64,000 bases of DNA from contig JAFGEP010000150.1 in NCBI GenBank assembly GCA_016931535.1, positions 40,504 through 104,503 on the forward strand, written 5' to 3'. Made by a program: the position numbers and the translations under genes. The DNA is from Bradymonadales bacterium. GTDB taxonomy: Bacteria; Myxococcota_A; Bradymonadia; JAFGEP01. Every line of letters begins with the position of its first letter. Positions within the stretch are counted from its first letter, which is position 1. The notes below the pieces were generated by a model. It was not told the origin of the DNA. It ran no database searches and worked only from the letters and a program-made list of their open reading frames with translations. Shown in pieces: positions 1 to 10,176 of this stretch.

Positions 1-1751
1 AGCATGGCGCCCAGCCCGGAGTTGGCGATGGTGTCCCAGCGCAGCCGGTGGTTTTCGGGACGGAACTCGAGGTCTCTCATCTGCGTTCTTTCCAGGCGGG
101 TCAGGGCGATCTGGGCCCGTTCGCTCATCGCATCCCTGATATTGAAGTCCTCCAGCCGGATGTTGGCCAGCTCGGGGTTGATCATGTCGCGGGGGTCGAT
201 GTTGGGATCGGTCCGGGCCAGGATGTTCTCGCGTACGTAGTCGGAGTTGTACAGGTCGTCGCTATCCAGGTCGCCGTTGAAGAAGCGGACCTGCTGGGTG
301 GCGTACTCGCTGTAGGTGTCCACGCCGGCGCCGTAGATGTAGGCGGTGCCGGTGATGACCTCCCCGGTCTCCGGATCGTGGGTCGAGGGGCCGTAGCCCA
401 GCGGACCCGCTTGCTGGGGCGTATCTACCCAGTACATGAAGTTGAAGCGCAGGTCGCCGATCTCGGCAACAAGCCCCACCTCGCCACAGGGGATGTCATC
501 CTCGGCGATGACCGGGTTGTGGCACACGTAGAACATCTGCGGCACATCCTGCCAGTTGGCGATACCCTGGGCCGCTGCCACCGCCCGGCGGAAGGACCGA
601 TCCCACTCGTTGCCGGCTGCCTCGAAGGCCGGGAACAGCTCCTCGGGTGAATCGAAGCTCATGTGGTAGGCGATCGGCCGAGGGGTCCGCTCGGCGAACG
701 GGCGGGGCACCAGCCGGCCGTCCGAGTCGCGGCGCAGGCTGCCGTCCTCGTTTCGCTGCCAGGTATCCCGCCAGATGTTGAAGCGGTTGACCAGATGGAC
801 CAGGCCGCTGATCCGCTCCCCGTACCAGCGGTCGTACACCAGTCGCTCGGTCCGGAAGAAGCCGAACTTCTGCTGGTCGATGTCGTCGTACACCACCGGC
901 TCGTAGTCCGAAAAGGCCGGAACCCGCAAAAAGCTGGTCCGAAGCTCGACCTCCGAGGGGGCGCAGTCGTCCAGGGTGAACGGGTACCAGTGATCCCAGC
1001 AGTAGCTGTAGTCGGGGTCCACGATCATCCGGTTGGTGAAGTCGAGGTAGTACAGCTCCCCGGCGGGGTAGTCGTCGGCCGCGATGTCGGGGTAATCGAT
1101 CTTGTTGGGATCGAAGTACTCCATGCGCAGGGAGTCCCGGCTCTCCTCCGAGGGCTGCACGTACCAGCTCACGTTGCCGGTGAAGTAGCTGTCCCACAGG
1201 ATGTTGCTGGCCAGCACGTTGGTCCAGTCGACCCGGAAGTACTCCGTCTCCCACCACAGCCGGTCGGAGGGGTTCTCCACGATGACGTTGGTCTGTTCGC
1301 CGGTGGAAGGGTTGTACTGACGCTGGATATCGAAGTGGCCCAGGATCCGGTAGGCGGCGACCGGGCTCTCCTTGTACTCGTCCGAGTACCCTTCCTGCTC
1401 GTCCGGCAGGTAGTGGTAGTTGCCCTCCGTGTCGACGAAGACGTCGGAGCGCGCCCCCGGGTTGTGCTCGTAGGATCGGTAGGCGATGAGGTAGTCCTCG
1501 GTGATCTCCCAGCGGATCTTCTCCAGGCTACTGCCAAGTCCGACGAATCCGGCATAGGAGGCCGGCGGTACCTCGGCGAACGTCTGGGCGATGTACCATT
1601 CCGCCGAGGAGTCGAAGTCCGCCTTCTTCAGGGCGTTGGCGGATACCCGGTTGATGTCGCCCAGCTGCTGCGCACAGCCGGCAGTCCAGACGAGCATGAA
1701 GCCCAGCAACAGAAGCCAAACAGCTTTTCCAACTCTCGACGCACTTCCCAT
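1..1751 (-). CDS. Large secreted lipoprotein, N-terminal part (partial at window edge)
   Basis: The frame is open from an ATG at 1751 down to the window edge with no stop, giving 583 visible residues; the C-terminus lies outside. An AAGGAG ribosome site sits 7 nt before the ATG. The protein starts with a basic stretch, a hydrophobic helix and a lipobox (TAGC, Cys about residue 26), so it should be a lipidated envelope protein. The mature part is rich in Tyr, Trp and Asp, with motifs such as EWYIAQT and EDYLIAYRSYE. From memory, these resemble large deltaproteobacterial lipoproteins that carry a zinc-metalloprotease domain further on. No HExxH motif is visible here, so the protease link is inference. 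Sure about the gene and lipoprotein signal, unsure about function. Confidence 0.72.
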   Translation of the reverse strand, partial: MGSASRVGKAVWLLLLGFMLVWTAGCAQQLGDINRVSANALKKADFDSSAEWYIAQTFAEVPPASYAGFVGLGSSLEKIRWEITEDYLIAYRSYEHNPGARSDVFVDTEGNYHYLPDEQEGYSDEYKESPVAAYRILGHFDIQRQYNPSTGEQTNVIVENPSDRLWWETEYFRVDWTNVLASNILWDSYFTGNVSWYVQPSEESRDSLRMEYFDPNKIDYPDIAADDYPAGELYYLDFTNRMIVDPDYSYCWDHWYPFTLDDCAPSEVELRTSFLRVPAFSDYEPVVYDDIDQQKFGFFRTERLVYDRWYGERISGLVHLVNRFNIWRDTWQRNEDGSLRRDSDGRLVPRPFAERTPRPIAYHMSFDSPEELFPAFEAAGNEWDRSFRRAVAAAQGIANWQDVPQMFYVCHNPVIAEDDIPCGEVGLVAEIGDLRFNFMYWVDTPQQAGPLGYGPSTHDPETGEVITGTAYIYGAGVDTYSEYATQQVRFFNGDLDSDDLYNSDYVRENILARTDPNIDPRDMINPELANIRLEDFNIRDAMSERAQIALTRLERTQMRDLEFRPENHRLRWDTIANSGLGAM

Positions 1752-2218
1752 GACGGCTCTCCTTGAAGACATTGCGAAGCCAGGAGCTTCAAGATCATTC
1801 GTTCCATCGCGGCAGCCGGCTGATACCGGACCGATCGTGGGTACGGCTGCAATCTCCGTACCAGTGGCAGGAATTTACCGGTAGCCAACCGGGCGCTTAC
1901 ACATACCAGGTTTCATCGATTCGTCAAGCCGAAAGGCCCTACACCTTTCCTAACGCGGCTACTTACCGGGGTGTTAATTCGCTGACACCTCTTGCCTCGA
2001 TCGATTGGCCCCGCCAGTACTCCTCACCTGACCTCTGCACCGGATTTGGTAAAAAACGGATCGGCCACCAGGTAGTCCGCGATCGGTCCCGCTGGCTGCC
2101 TTGCAAGCCGGTGCCTCGACGAGCAAAATGCTCCGGGAGACCAGGTGCTCGAATCCCTCCCCCGACACACCATGGGTCAACGCGTGGGGTGCTTACGGGA
2201 CGGTCAGGTACACCCGAA
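1752..2218. other. Divergent intergenic region, 467 bp
   Basis: This lies between the divergent starts of the lipoprotein and glycosyltransferase genes. The rightward frame stays open through it, but the translated segment is not protein-like (no hydrophobic or domain pattern), so I treat it as non-coding. It should hold promoters for both genes; only a leftward candidate is visible. Confidence 0.5.
1900..1927 (-). promoter_or_regulatory. Candidate sigma70 promoter for the leftward lipoprotein gene
   Basis: On the minus strand TTGACG is followed after 16 bp by TATGTG. This would leave a leader of about 140 nt before the ATG at 1751. The -35 is good and the -10 only fair, so this is a suggestion. 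Confidence 0.35.
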
Positions 2219-3922
2219 ATGGTGGTGCACGTGGCAAACCGGTCACGAGTCGGACATGTGGCGGTGCCGAAGCGGACCTACCTGGTCCTGCTCGGGCTAT
2301 CTGCGGTGGTCTTTCGGATCTCGGCGTTGTTGGGAGCCGGACTCGATCCGCTGTTCGGTGTGCCTCTGTTCGACGAGACGCTCTACCTCGAGTGGGCTGA
2401 CGGTTTCAGCGAACGAGGTCTACTGGGACCTTGTGAACCGTTCCACCTGAGTCCACTGTGGACCTATCTCCTGGCCGCCTGGCGATGGCTGTTCGGTACT
2501 CACCCGGTGGCCATCGCCATACTCCAGTCTCTCCTCGGAGTCGCCACTGTCCTGATGACCTTTCTGCTGGCGCGGCGCTTCGCGCCCGCAGGGTTGGCAT
2601 TTACAGCTGCGCTGGTGCTGGCGGCCATGGGGCCCTGCCTGTTCTACGAAACGACCCTACTGGCCGACCCGCTTGTCGCCTGTTGCTCGGTGTTGTGCGC
2701 CTTGATGTGTCTTAGAGCCAGCGAGTCACCTGGCAGAACACGCTGGCTACTGAGCTACGCGACCTTGGGATTGGCCATCATCTCCCGTCCAACGGCCATG
2801 ATGGGAGTGCCGGTGGTCATCCTGGCGACGCTCTTGCTCCCAGGAGCACCACTACGAAGTCGATTGTCCTTCACCGTGCTCGGCCTGGTCGGGTGCCTGG
2901 CCCTGGTCGGTCCGGTCACGCTTCGAAACTGGCTCGCCTCCGGTGATCTGGTGGCAGTCACCGATTCAGCCGCCATCAACTTCTACATCGGAAATGGACC
3001 GGAAGCCAACGGCACCTACAAGACACCCGCACAGTGGCGACCCTCCGAGCGCATCGACAGCCTGTTCCAGGAGGCGACCCGAATTGCCCAACAGGAATTG
3101 GGCCACAGCCTGTCACCCAGGGAAGTGCGGAAGTTCTGGTTTCGACAGACGCTACAGCACATCCGGCAGCAGCCGAAGAAAGCGGTCTCGCTCCTGTTGC
3201 GAAAGATCCGATTGACATTGAGCAACACCGAATTATCCAGCGTGCACAGCTACCACTACCAGCGCCAGTTCCGCGGCTTCTTGGGCGAGCCGTGGCTTCC
3301 CTCGGCCGGATGGTTGACCATGGCCGGCATCCTTGGCCTTTTCCTCCTATTTCGACGCCTCGGGCGTAGCTGGCCCCTGATCTTGTTTGGATTGCTTGTT
3401 CCCCTCGCCACCGCTGTGGGCTTCTTCATTGTCGGCCGATTCCGGCTACCCTGGCTTCCTTTCTTTGCGATAGGCTCGGCGGTGACAGCGGCAGAGCTCT
3501 GGAGAACTTTCCGGAACGGCCGGGTCTTGCATGGTGTCGGCTTGTTGGTACTGCTGGCTCTGTCCGGATCCCTCGTATTCTGGCCAGTGGCCATGGCACC
3601 CAACTGCCGTCCAGATCTGATCCGAGCCATTGAGCTTCACCGCCTGCAGGACCCTCAGCAGGCTATACCGTTCTACCTCCAAGCTGCCAGCGGGACAGCT
3701 TGCAGGGATGTGGCACTGCAGAACATGGGCCTGGCCTATCGCCAGATGGGAGACCAGGTCCGGGCGGCGGACTGGTACCGTGAGCTGGCAGTGCATCGGG
3801 GTGATCAAGGGGATGCTGTCGGCGCCGTGGACGCCGCCTGGCTCTCAGCCCGCTCTCGGGCAGCAGCGGCCGGACATGGTCAACTCCTCCAGCCGCCACC
3901 GCTTCAGGGGCCGCAAGAGTGA
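2219..3922 (+). CDS. GT39/ArnT-like membrane glycosyltransferase with TPR-like tail
   Basis: About 567 residues with roughly ten hydrophobic helices. The first periplasmic loop carries an acidic DETLYLEW motif, the place where the PMT/ArnT superfamily (GT39/GT83) keeps its catalytic Asp. These enzymes move a sugar from a polyprenyl-phosphate donor to a protein, lipid or glycan outside the inner membrane. The last ~90 residues are soluble and TPR-like (QNMGLAYRQMGDQVRAADWY). I chose the ATG at 2219; a GTG at 2258 also fits, and the open frame further upstream has no protein character. It is a single gene, so neither acceptor nor donor can be named. Confidence 0.75.
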   Translation: MVVHVANRSRVGHVAVPKRTYLVLLGLSAVVFRISALLGAGLDPLFGVPLFDETLYLEWADGFSERGLLGPCEPFHLSPLWTYLLAAWRWLFGTHPVAIAILQSLLGVATVLMTFLLARRFAPAGLAFTAALVLAAMGPCLFYETTLLADPLVACCSVLCALMCLRASESPGRTRWLLSYATLGLAIISRPTAMMGVPVVILATLLLPGAPLRSRLSFTVLGLVGCLALVGPVTLRNWLASGDLVAVTDSAAINFYIGNGPEANGTYKTPAQWRPSERIDSLFQEATRIAQQELGHSLSPREVRKFWFRQTLQHIRQQPKKAVSLLLRKIRLTLSNTELSSVHSYHYQRQFRGFLGEPWLPSAGWLTMAGILGLFLLFRRLGRSWPLILFGLLVPLATAVGFFIVGRFRLPWLPFFAIGSAVTAAELWRTFRNGRVLHGVGLLVLLALSGSLVFWPVAMAPNCRPDLIRAIELHRLQDPQQAIPFYLQAASGTACRDVALQNMGLAYRQMGDQVRAADWYRELAVHRGDQGDAVGAVDAAWLSARSRAAAAGHGQLLQPPPLQGPQE

Positions 3923-4037
3923 ACACCGGCCGGTTCCGAAAGGCTACTGATACCCACCAAGCTCTTGCCCCCCCCGACCGCTCGGCTACAATGAGACACA
4001 CAGGCTCTCTCGTTCCACCACGCCTGGTCCCGGTGTC

Positions 4038-4331
4038 GTGATGAAACCCATCCACAGCAGCAGAAACCTCACTATCGAATACGATCCCGACACCGAGCGC
4101 TTCCAGGTCACGGTCCGCTTCAACGAGGAGACCATTGTCGGCTATGCCCCCGCCCCCTGCCCCCGGTGCGGCTCCAAGAGCCACGTCTCCTTGTGGGAGC
4201 TGGAAGGCCCGGGCGGAGACTCCAACCTCATCTGGCTCACCTGTGCGGCCGATCCCCCCTGCCTCATCGACGACGAGGTCCTCCGCTGGTCCAGAGAGGT
4301 GATCTTCGAGCGCGACTGGGAGGATGTCTGA
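4038..4331 (+). CDS. Small zinc-ribbon-like protein
   Basis: A 97-residue protein with one CPRCG knuckle near residue 41 and two later cysteines (LTCAADPPC), so a four-Cys zinc site is plausible. The rest is short beta-prone segments with many acidic residues and no membrane segment. Two ATG codons lie together at the start (4038 and 4041). It follows the glycosyltransferase on the same strand by about 115 bp and ends 1 nt before a palindromic repeat. I do not recognise the family; length and the Cys pattern favour a real gene. Confidence 0.6.
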   Translation: MMKPIHSSRNLTIEYDPDTERFQVTVRFNEETIVGYAPAPCPRCGSKSHVSLWELEGPGGDSNLIWLTCAADPPCLIDDEVLRWSREVIFERDWEDV

Positions 4332-4332
4332 T

Positions 4333-4389
4333 CCTCCCCCGAGGCGAAGCCCGGGGGAGGTGGCGGCGTAGCCGCCGGAGGGGGCGATC
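4333..4389 (+). repeat. REP-like palindromic element, copy 1
   Basis: Two consecutive hairpins and a G-rich tail. The first has perfect 9-bp arms (CCTCCCCCG / CGGGGGAGG) around a 10-nt loop. The second has a 6-bp stem (GGCGGC / GCCGCC) with a GTA loop, followed by GGAGGGGGCGATC. A second copy, with compensating changes in the second stem, lies at 28056-28110. Both sit between convergent gene ends, so a role as transcription end or mRNA-stabilising structure is possible. Confidence 0.75.
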
Positions 4390-4399
4390 TATCCTTTCT

Positions 4400-5092
4400 C
4401 TAGAACCCCAGATCCTGCTGGCCCGAGTCGTCGCGACCCCCTCTCGCCCTGCCAGCGGCTACCGCCCGACCATCCACGGGGCGGACCTCGGCGATGCGGG
4501 AGATCCGAAATACCCGGTCGCCCCGCCGGGTGTGGCAGTAGGCGTGCAGGTAGGTCTCGGCCTCGATCTGCTTGGGGGTGATCCGTCGCTTGTTGAGCTG
4601 GCCGCGACTCTTGGTGTAGTAGACGATCTCCACGTCGAACTCCTCGGCGATGGCTCGGCGGAGCAGCTCGATGGGAGGGGTGGTGGGGTCGTAGCGGATC
4701 GAGTCGCCTGCCCTGGTGGCCTGTCGGGGCTCGGTGTGATCGCCCCGCCTGCCCTTCTCCGGTTTCAGGCTGGCAACCCAGCCCAGGGCGTTGTAGGCCT
4801 CCACCTCCATTTGCATCACCCCCTTGGGGTCGAACGGCTGGGTGGCCCGTTCCCTGAGGGGACGGATGACCCGAAGCGGTACGCGGGACCCGCTGTGGAC
4901 GGCCACTCTTTCCAGCATGAGCAAGGCGACCGCCACCGCCTCCAGGTCTTCTGCCTCATCCAGGACGAGGGTTCGGTTGGGAGCAGGGATCTCCAACAAG
5001 ATGGCCACATCCGGACGCGGATCGAGCTGAGCCAGGTACTGGGCCAGCCCCATGGAAAGTCCCGGCTGCTGCGTGGGATCGTCATCACTCAT
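4400..5092 (-). CDS. WYL-domain protein without an obvious HTH
   Basis: 230 residues. The C-terminal part (about residues 140-215) reads like a WYL ligand-binding module: a helix (RRAIAEEFDVEIVYYT), then K/R-rich strands ending in DRVFRISRIAEVRPVDG. WYL proteins usually pair this with an N-terminal winged helix; here the N-terminal half is short helices with no clear HTH. The ATG at 5092 was preferred over one at 5212 because the extra segment has no protein character. It is the last gene of the leftward run that contains the sigma54 activator, which suggests a regulatory role. The ligand is unknown. Confidence 0.7.
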   Translation of the reverse strand: MSDDDPTQQPGLSMGLAQYLAQLDPRPDVAILLEIPAPNRTLVLDEAEDLEAVAVALLMLERVAVHSGSRVPLRVIRPLRERATQPFDPKGVMQMEVEAYNALGWVASLKPEKGRRGDHTEPRQATRAGDSIRYDPTTPPIELLRRAIAEEFDVEIVYYTKSRGQLNKRRITPKQIEAETYLHAYCHTRRGDRVFRISRIAEVRPVDGRAVAAGRARGGRDDSGQQDLGF

Positions 5093-5265
5093 GGCATACC
5101 CTGTTTCTCGCGGCTCCCTGGCGTTCGATGCTTTGCTGGAAACCGCCCCCCCCCAAAAACCGTCTCTCGCTTTGTCTCTACCCGCTGTCCAGGGGGCCGC
5201 TGGCTGCTCCATGACCGCCCGTCTCGCGGTTGCACCGGTTCTTCAGGTTGCCTGGAAGCACTCGT

Positions 5266-6213
5266 TCAGAGCCCTTCAGCCTCCTGGTATCGGATATGGC
5301 GCTGGGCGTACTGGACGGCGTTATCGATGGAAGAGAGCAGCTCCTGGTCGTTGCTCCCGCGGGCGATGTCGCGGGCCATCTCCAGGTACTCCAGCGCCTC
5401 TTCCCACTGGCCCAACCCACACAGATCCTCTCCCAGTGCCAGCAGGAAGCAGGCGTCGTCTGCATACCGCTCGGCCAGCTGATTGAGCAGCTCCAACCCC
5501 TCGGTGATCCTACCCTGCTGGATGGTCAGCACCCCCCGGAATCGCTCCACCAGCTCTGGACTCTCGGGCGCCACCTCACCCAGGCGGGTCAAGAGATCGA
5601 AGGCCGCCTGGAAATCACTCCGCGAGGCCATGCGGCAGATCAGGGCCAGGGTGATGTCGGCATAGTCAAGTGCCGGCGATCGATCGGTGCTGTTGACCAG
5701 TGTCAAGGCGATCTTCTCGAAGGACGACTCATCGCCATGCTCGAGGTAGGTCCGGGCCGCTCCCCACCGGCAGTAATCGGTCAGCGTATCCAGGTCCAGG
5801 TCGTCTAGCTCCGAGGGGGACAGGCCCCGGATCTGGGCCTGCAGGTCAACCTCCGCTTTCGGAAGGTTGTCCGGGTTGATGTCGGCGTATCCCATCTCCT
5901 CGTCGATGTAGCTCCAGTAGTCGTCCGGCAGACCATCCCCCAGATCCTCGATCTCCGGCTCCAGGTCCAGGTATTCTTCGCCTTCCGCATCGAGCCCTTC
6001 GTAGTCGTCGCTGTCCTCGTCGTCGAAGTAATCCTCCAGCTCGATCTCGTCGGCCGCCTGGGTCTCCTCGCGATCGGTTCGGGATCGCTTGGGGGTCGGT
6101 TCTTCTGGGGTTGGGGGTTCGTCCTCCTCCAGCTCCTCTTCCAGCTCTTCACTGTCGTCTGGATCGAGGTCGGTGGATTTGCCCCATTCATCGTGCTCTT
6201 TCGATCCCGCCAT
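5266..6213 (-). CDS. Acidic-N-terminus TPR-like protein
   Basis: 315 residues in two parts. The first ~110 are extremely acidic and low in complexity (runs of Glu and Asp, such as EELEEELEEDE), likely disordered. The rest is all helical with TPR-like pairs (FLLALGEDLCGLGQWEEALEYLEMARDIA). There is no signal peptide or membrane segment, so it is probably a cytoplasmic scaffold. The ATG at 6213 has a GGGGA ribosome site 8 nt upstream; an in-frame start lies at 6267. It lies 85 bp behind the sigma54 activator gene on the same strand and may share its transcript. Confidence 0.72.
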   Translation of the reverse strand: MAGSKEHDEWGKSTDLDPDDSEELEEELEEDEPPTPEEPTPKRSRTDREETQAADEIELEDYFDDEDSDDYEGLDAEGEEYLDLEPEIEDLGDGLPDDYWSYIDEEMGYADINPDNLPKAEVDLQAQIRGLSPSELDDLDLDTLTDYCRWGAARTYLEHGDESSFEKIALTLVNSTDRSPALDYADITLALICRMASRSDFQAAFDLLTRLGEVAPESPELVERFRGVLTIQQGRITEGLELLNQLAERYADDACFLLALGEDLCGLGQWEEALEYLEMARDIARGSNDQELLSSIDNAVQYAQRHIRYQEAEGL

Positions 6214-6298
6214 CTGTTGTCCCCGTGGAAGAAAAAACTCACCGGTGCTGGCCATTAGCACAGTCACTTCGGCGACTTCAAGTCTACAGGAGTGGTCT

Positions 6299-8217
<1,919 letters not shown>

Positions 8218-8221
<4 letters not shown>

Positions 8222-9861
8222 CCCCTCGCCTTCACCACCTGCAGCACCCGCAGCTCGTAGCGCAGGTCGGTGTTGTCAGCGGAGGAGAACCGTTCGATCA
8301 GGGAGTCGATGCGCTCGCTGCCATTGGGAGGCAACGGGAGGCGGCGAAGGGCGCGCAGGTAGTTGTAGCGCGTATCCACGCTTTCATGGTCCATGCGGGA
8401 CAGGAGGGCCTCTGCCGCTCCCACTCGGTTCTCGGTGAAGTGGGCCAGGTCAAATGCGGCCTTCTCGCGGACCCACATGCTCTCATGGGTCAGGTAGCTG
8501 GACAGGCAGTTGAGATCGTGGTTGCACTCTTCGGCCACGTCGACCATGGGGCGATAGACCTCGAGCTCCTCGCGCAGCGTGGCGTCGTCGGTCGCGTTCA
8601 AGAGCTCCTGGTAGCGCTGCAGATCGCCCTGCTGGGAGAGTAGAGCGAAGGCATGGGCCGCTTCCTTGCGGATCAGGGCATTGGGAGCCCGCCCCAGGGT
8701 GCCCGCCACCGCCATCTCCAGCATGACGTCCCGATCGGCGATGTCTCCAACATTGGTCAGGGCCTGGATGGCCGCTGCCCTCAACCCGATCTCGGCATCG
8801 TCGCTGGTGCCCATGAAATCGCGGAAGTTCTCCAGCACCCTCCCCTGACCGCGGGCGCTGAGGCCGATCAAGATGGCTCGTGCGGGATCCTCCGCACCCG
8901 GCCTTCCCAGGTTGCCCAGGTACTCGGTGGCGAACATGAACTGCTGGCCAAAGTTGGAAAACCAGTTCATCGCCTGCTCGGTGGTCATGGCGTTCAACTC
9001 CGCCATGTTGATCCGATGCTCGGTAGAGAACCACTGCACAACGGCATCCAGAGCCGAAGGGGTGGCCATCGCCGCCAGGACCTTGGCTGCCCGCAGGCTC
9101 CCCACCTCCACGGTATAGCCCATCTGCAACAGGTGGGCGTTGACCGTGGCGTTCTCGGCACGGAAGGTGTTGACCAGCGCCGGCACCGCCGGTTCGCCCA
9201 CCTGGATCAACCCCAGCGAGCATTCGTACAGTGCGTCCTGGGGCGGCATGGGGATGAAGTTGACCAACCCGAAGATCAGCGCCTCGACGGTCGCCGGGTC
9301 GGTGGCCCTGCTCTCGCCCAAGATCTGGCAGCCGAACTTGACCGTGTTGATCCCGCCGATCCGACCTGCCGGTCTCATCAGGATGTCGGAGACCACCCCC
9401 GACACCTCCGGCCGGCCGGGCAGGCGTCTCAGCGCCTCGAAAAACGGCTCGTACTGAGCCGGATCCCGGATCTGAGCCAACCGCTCGGCGATGACGCCTA
9501 CCCGCTCAAGGGCGCCGATGGCTCCCAGACCCCTGGCCGCCAGACCGGCCATCCGCGTGTTGTCGCTCCGCAGCGCATCGACGAAGACCGGTTCGGCGCT
9601 CGGATGTTGAATGTCCAGCAGACGGCTGACCACCTCGACCTGGTTCAACCCGGCGTTGTAGCAGTCCACCAGCGCCGGAATCATGGCGACCTTGTCCTCC
9701 GGGCTGGTGAGACGAGCCACCTCCCGCAGGGCGCGGGAATCACCGACCCGGATCCGTTCGGCCAGATAGTCCATGTTGGAGAAGTTCTTCTGCTTGCACG
9801 CCCCAAGAACCACCACCAGGATGGCCAACAGCCCCAGAGCAATTATCAACCTGTTCCTCAT
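8218..9861 (-). CDS. HEAT-repeat lipoprotein
   Basis: 547 residues. An N-terminal hydrophobic helix ends in a clear lipobox (VVLGAC, Cys about residue 21). The rest is repeated helix pairs of HEAT type, for example FVDALRSDNTRMAGLAARG and YNLRALRRLPLPPNG. Such alpha-solenoid lipoproteins generally act as scaffolds in the envelope. It is the first gene of the leftward operon and is coupled by overlap to the FHA-GAF-sigma54 regulator. One inference is that it reports an envelope state to that regulator, though they sit in different compartments and would need a link. Confidence 0.8.
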
Positions 9862-10176
9862 GACCCAGCTCCCCGATGAAATGCGCGCTCAACAGGTCGT
9901 TCAAGGGTTGACGACACCCTTGACGAACACCGTTCCTCGTCTCGTTTACCAGGCCGGCAATATAGAGGAAAAACAGCCGATGGGAAACACCAGAATTGCG
10001 GTATTCTTCGGTCATCCGCCCTGGCCGACAGAGATCCTGCGTCCCATCCAGTTTCCTGTGGCATTACCCGTTGCTTCCTGGTACACACCAGAGTTCAAAA
10101 AAGAGGCTACCTGGTGGTCAACCAAGTCGTTGCTCGTGCGGACACTCTTCGAGCCCCACCAGGTCGGGAAATCGAG
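9862..10176. other. Divergent intergenic region, 315 bp
   Basis: This separates the HEAT lipoprotein operon from the rightward TPR membrane gene. It holds a perfect inverted repeat at 9901-9923 and a TATATT hexamer on the minus strand at 9959-9964 that could be a -10, with only a weak -35 (TTTCCC) 17 bp before it. No clear rightward promoter was seen. Confidence 0.45.
9901..9923. repeat. Perfect 8-bp inverted repeat in operon leader
   Basis: TCAAGGGT and ACCCTTGA surround a 7-nt centre, about 40-62 nt before the HEAT lipoprotein ATG. The same stretch also reads as a direct repeat of TTGACGA followed by CACC. It could be an operator or a leader hairpin. Confidence 0.5.

Noticed and set aside
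1763..2218. N-terminal extension of the glycosyltransferase
   Set aside because: The frame is open but its translation is not protein-like, and family members start close to the first membrane helix.
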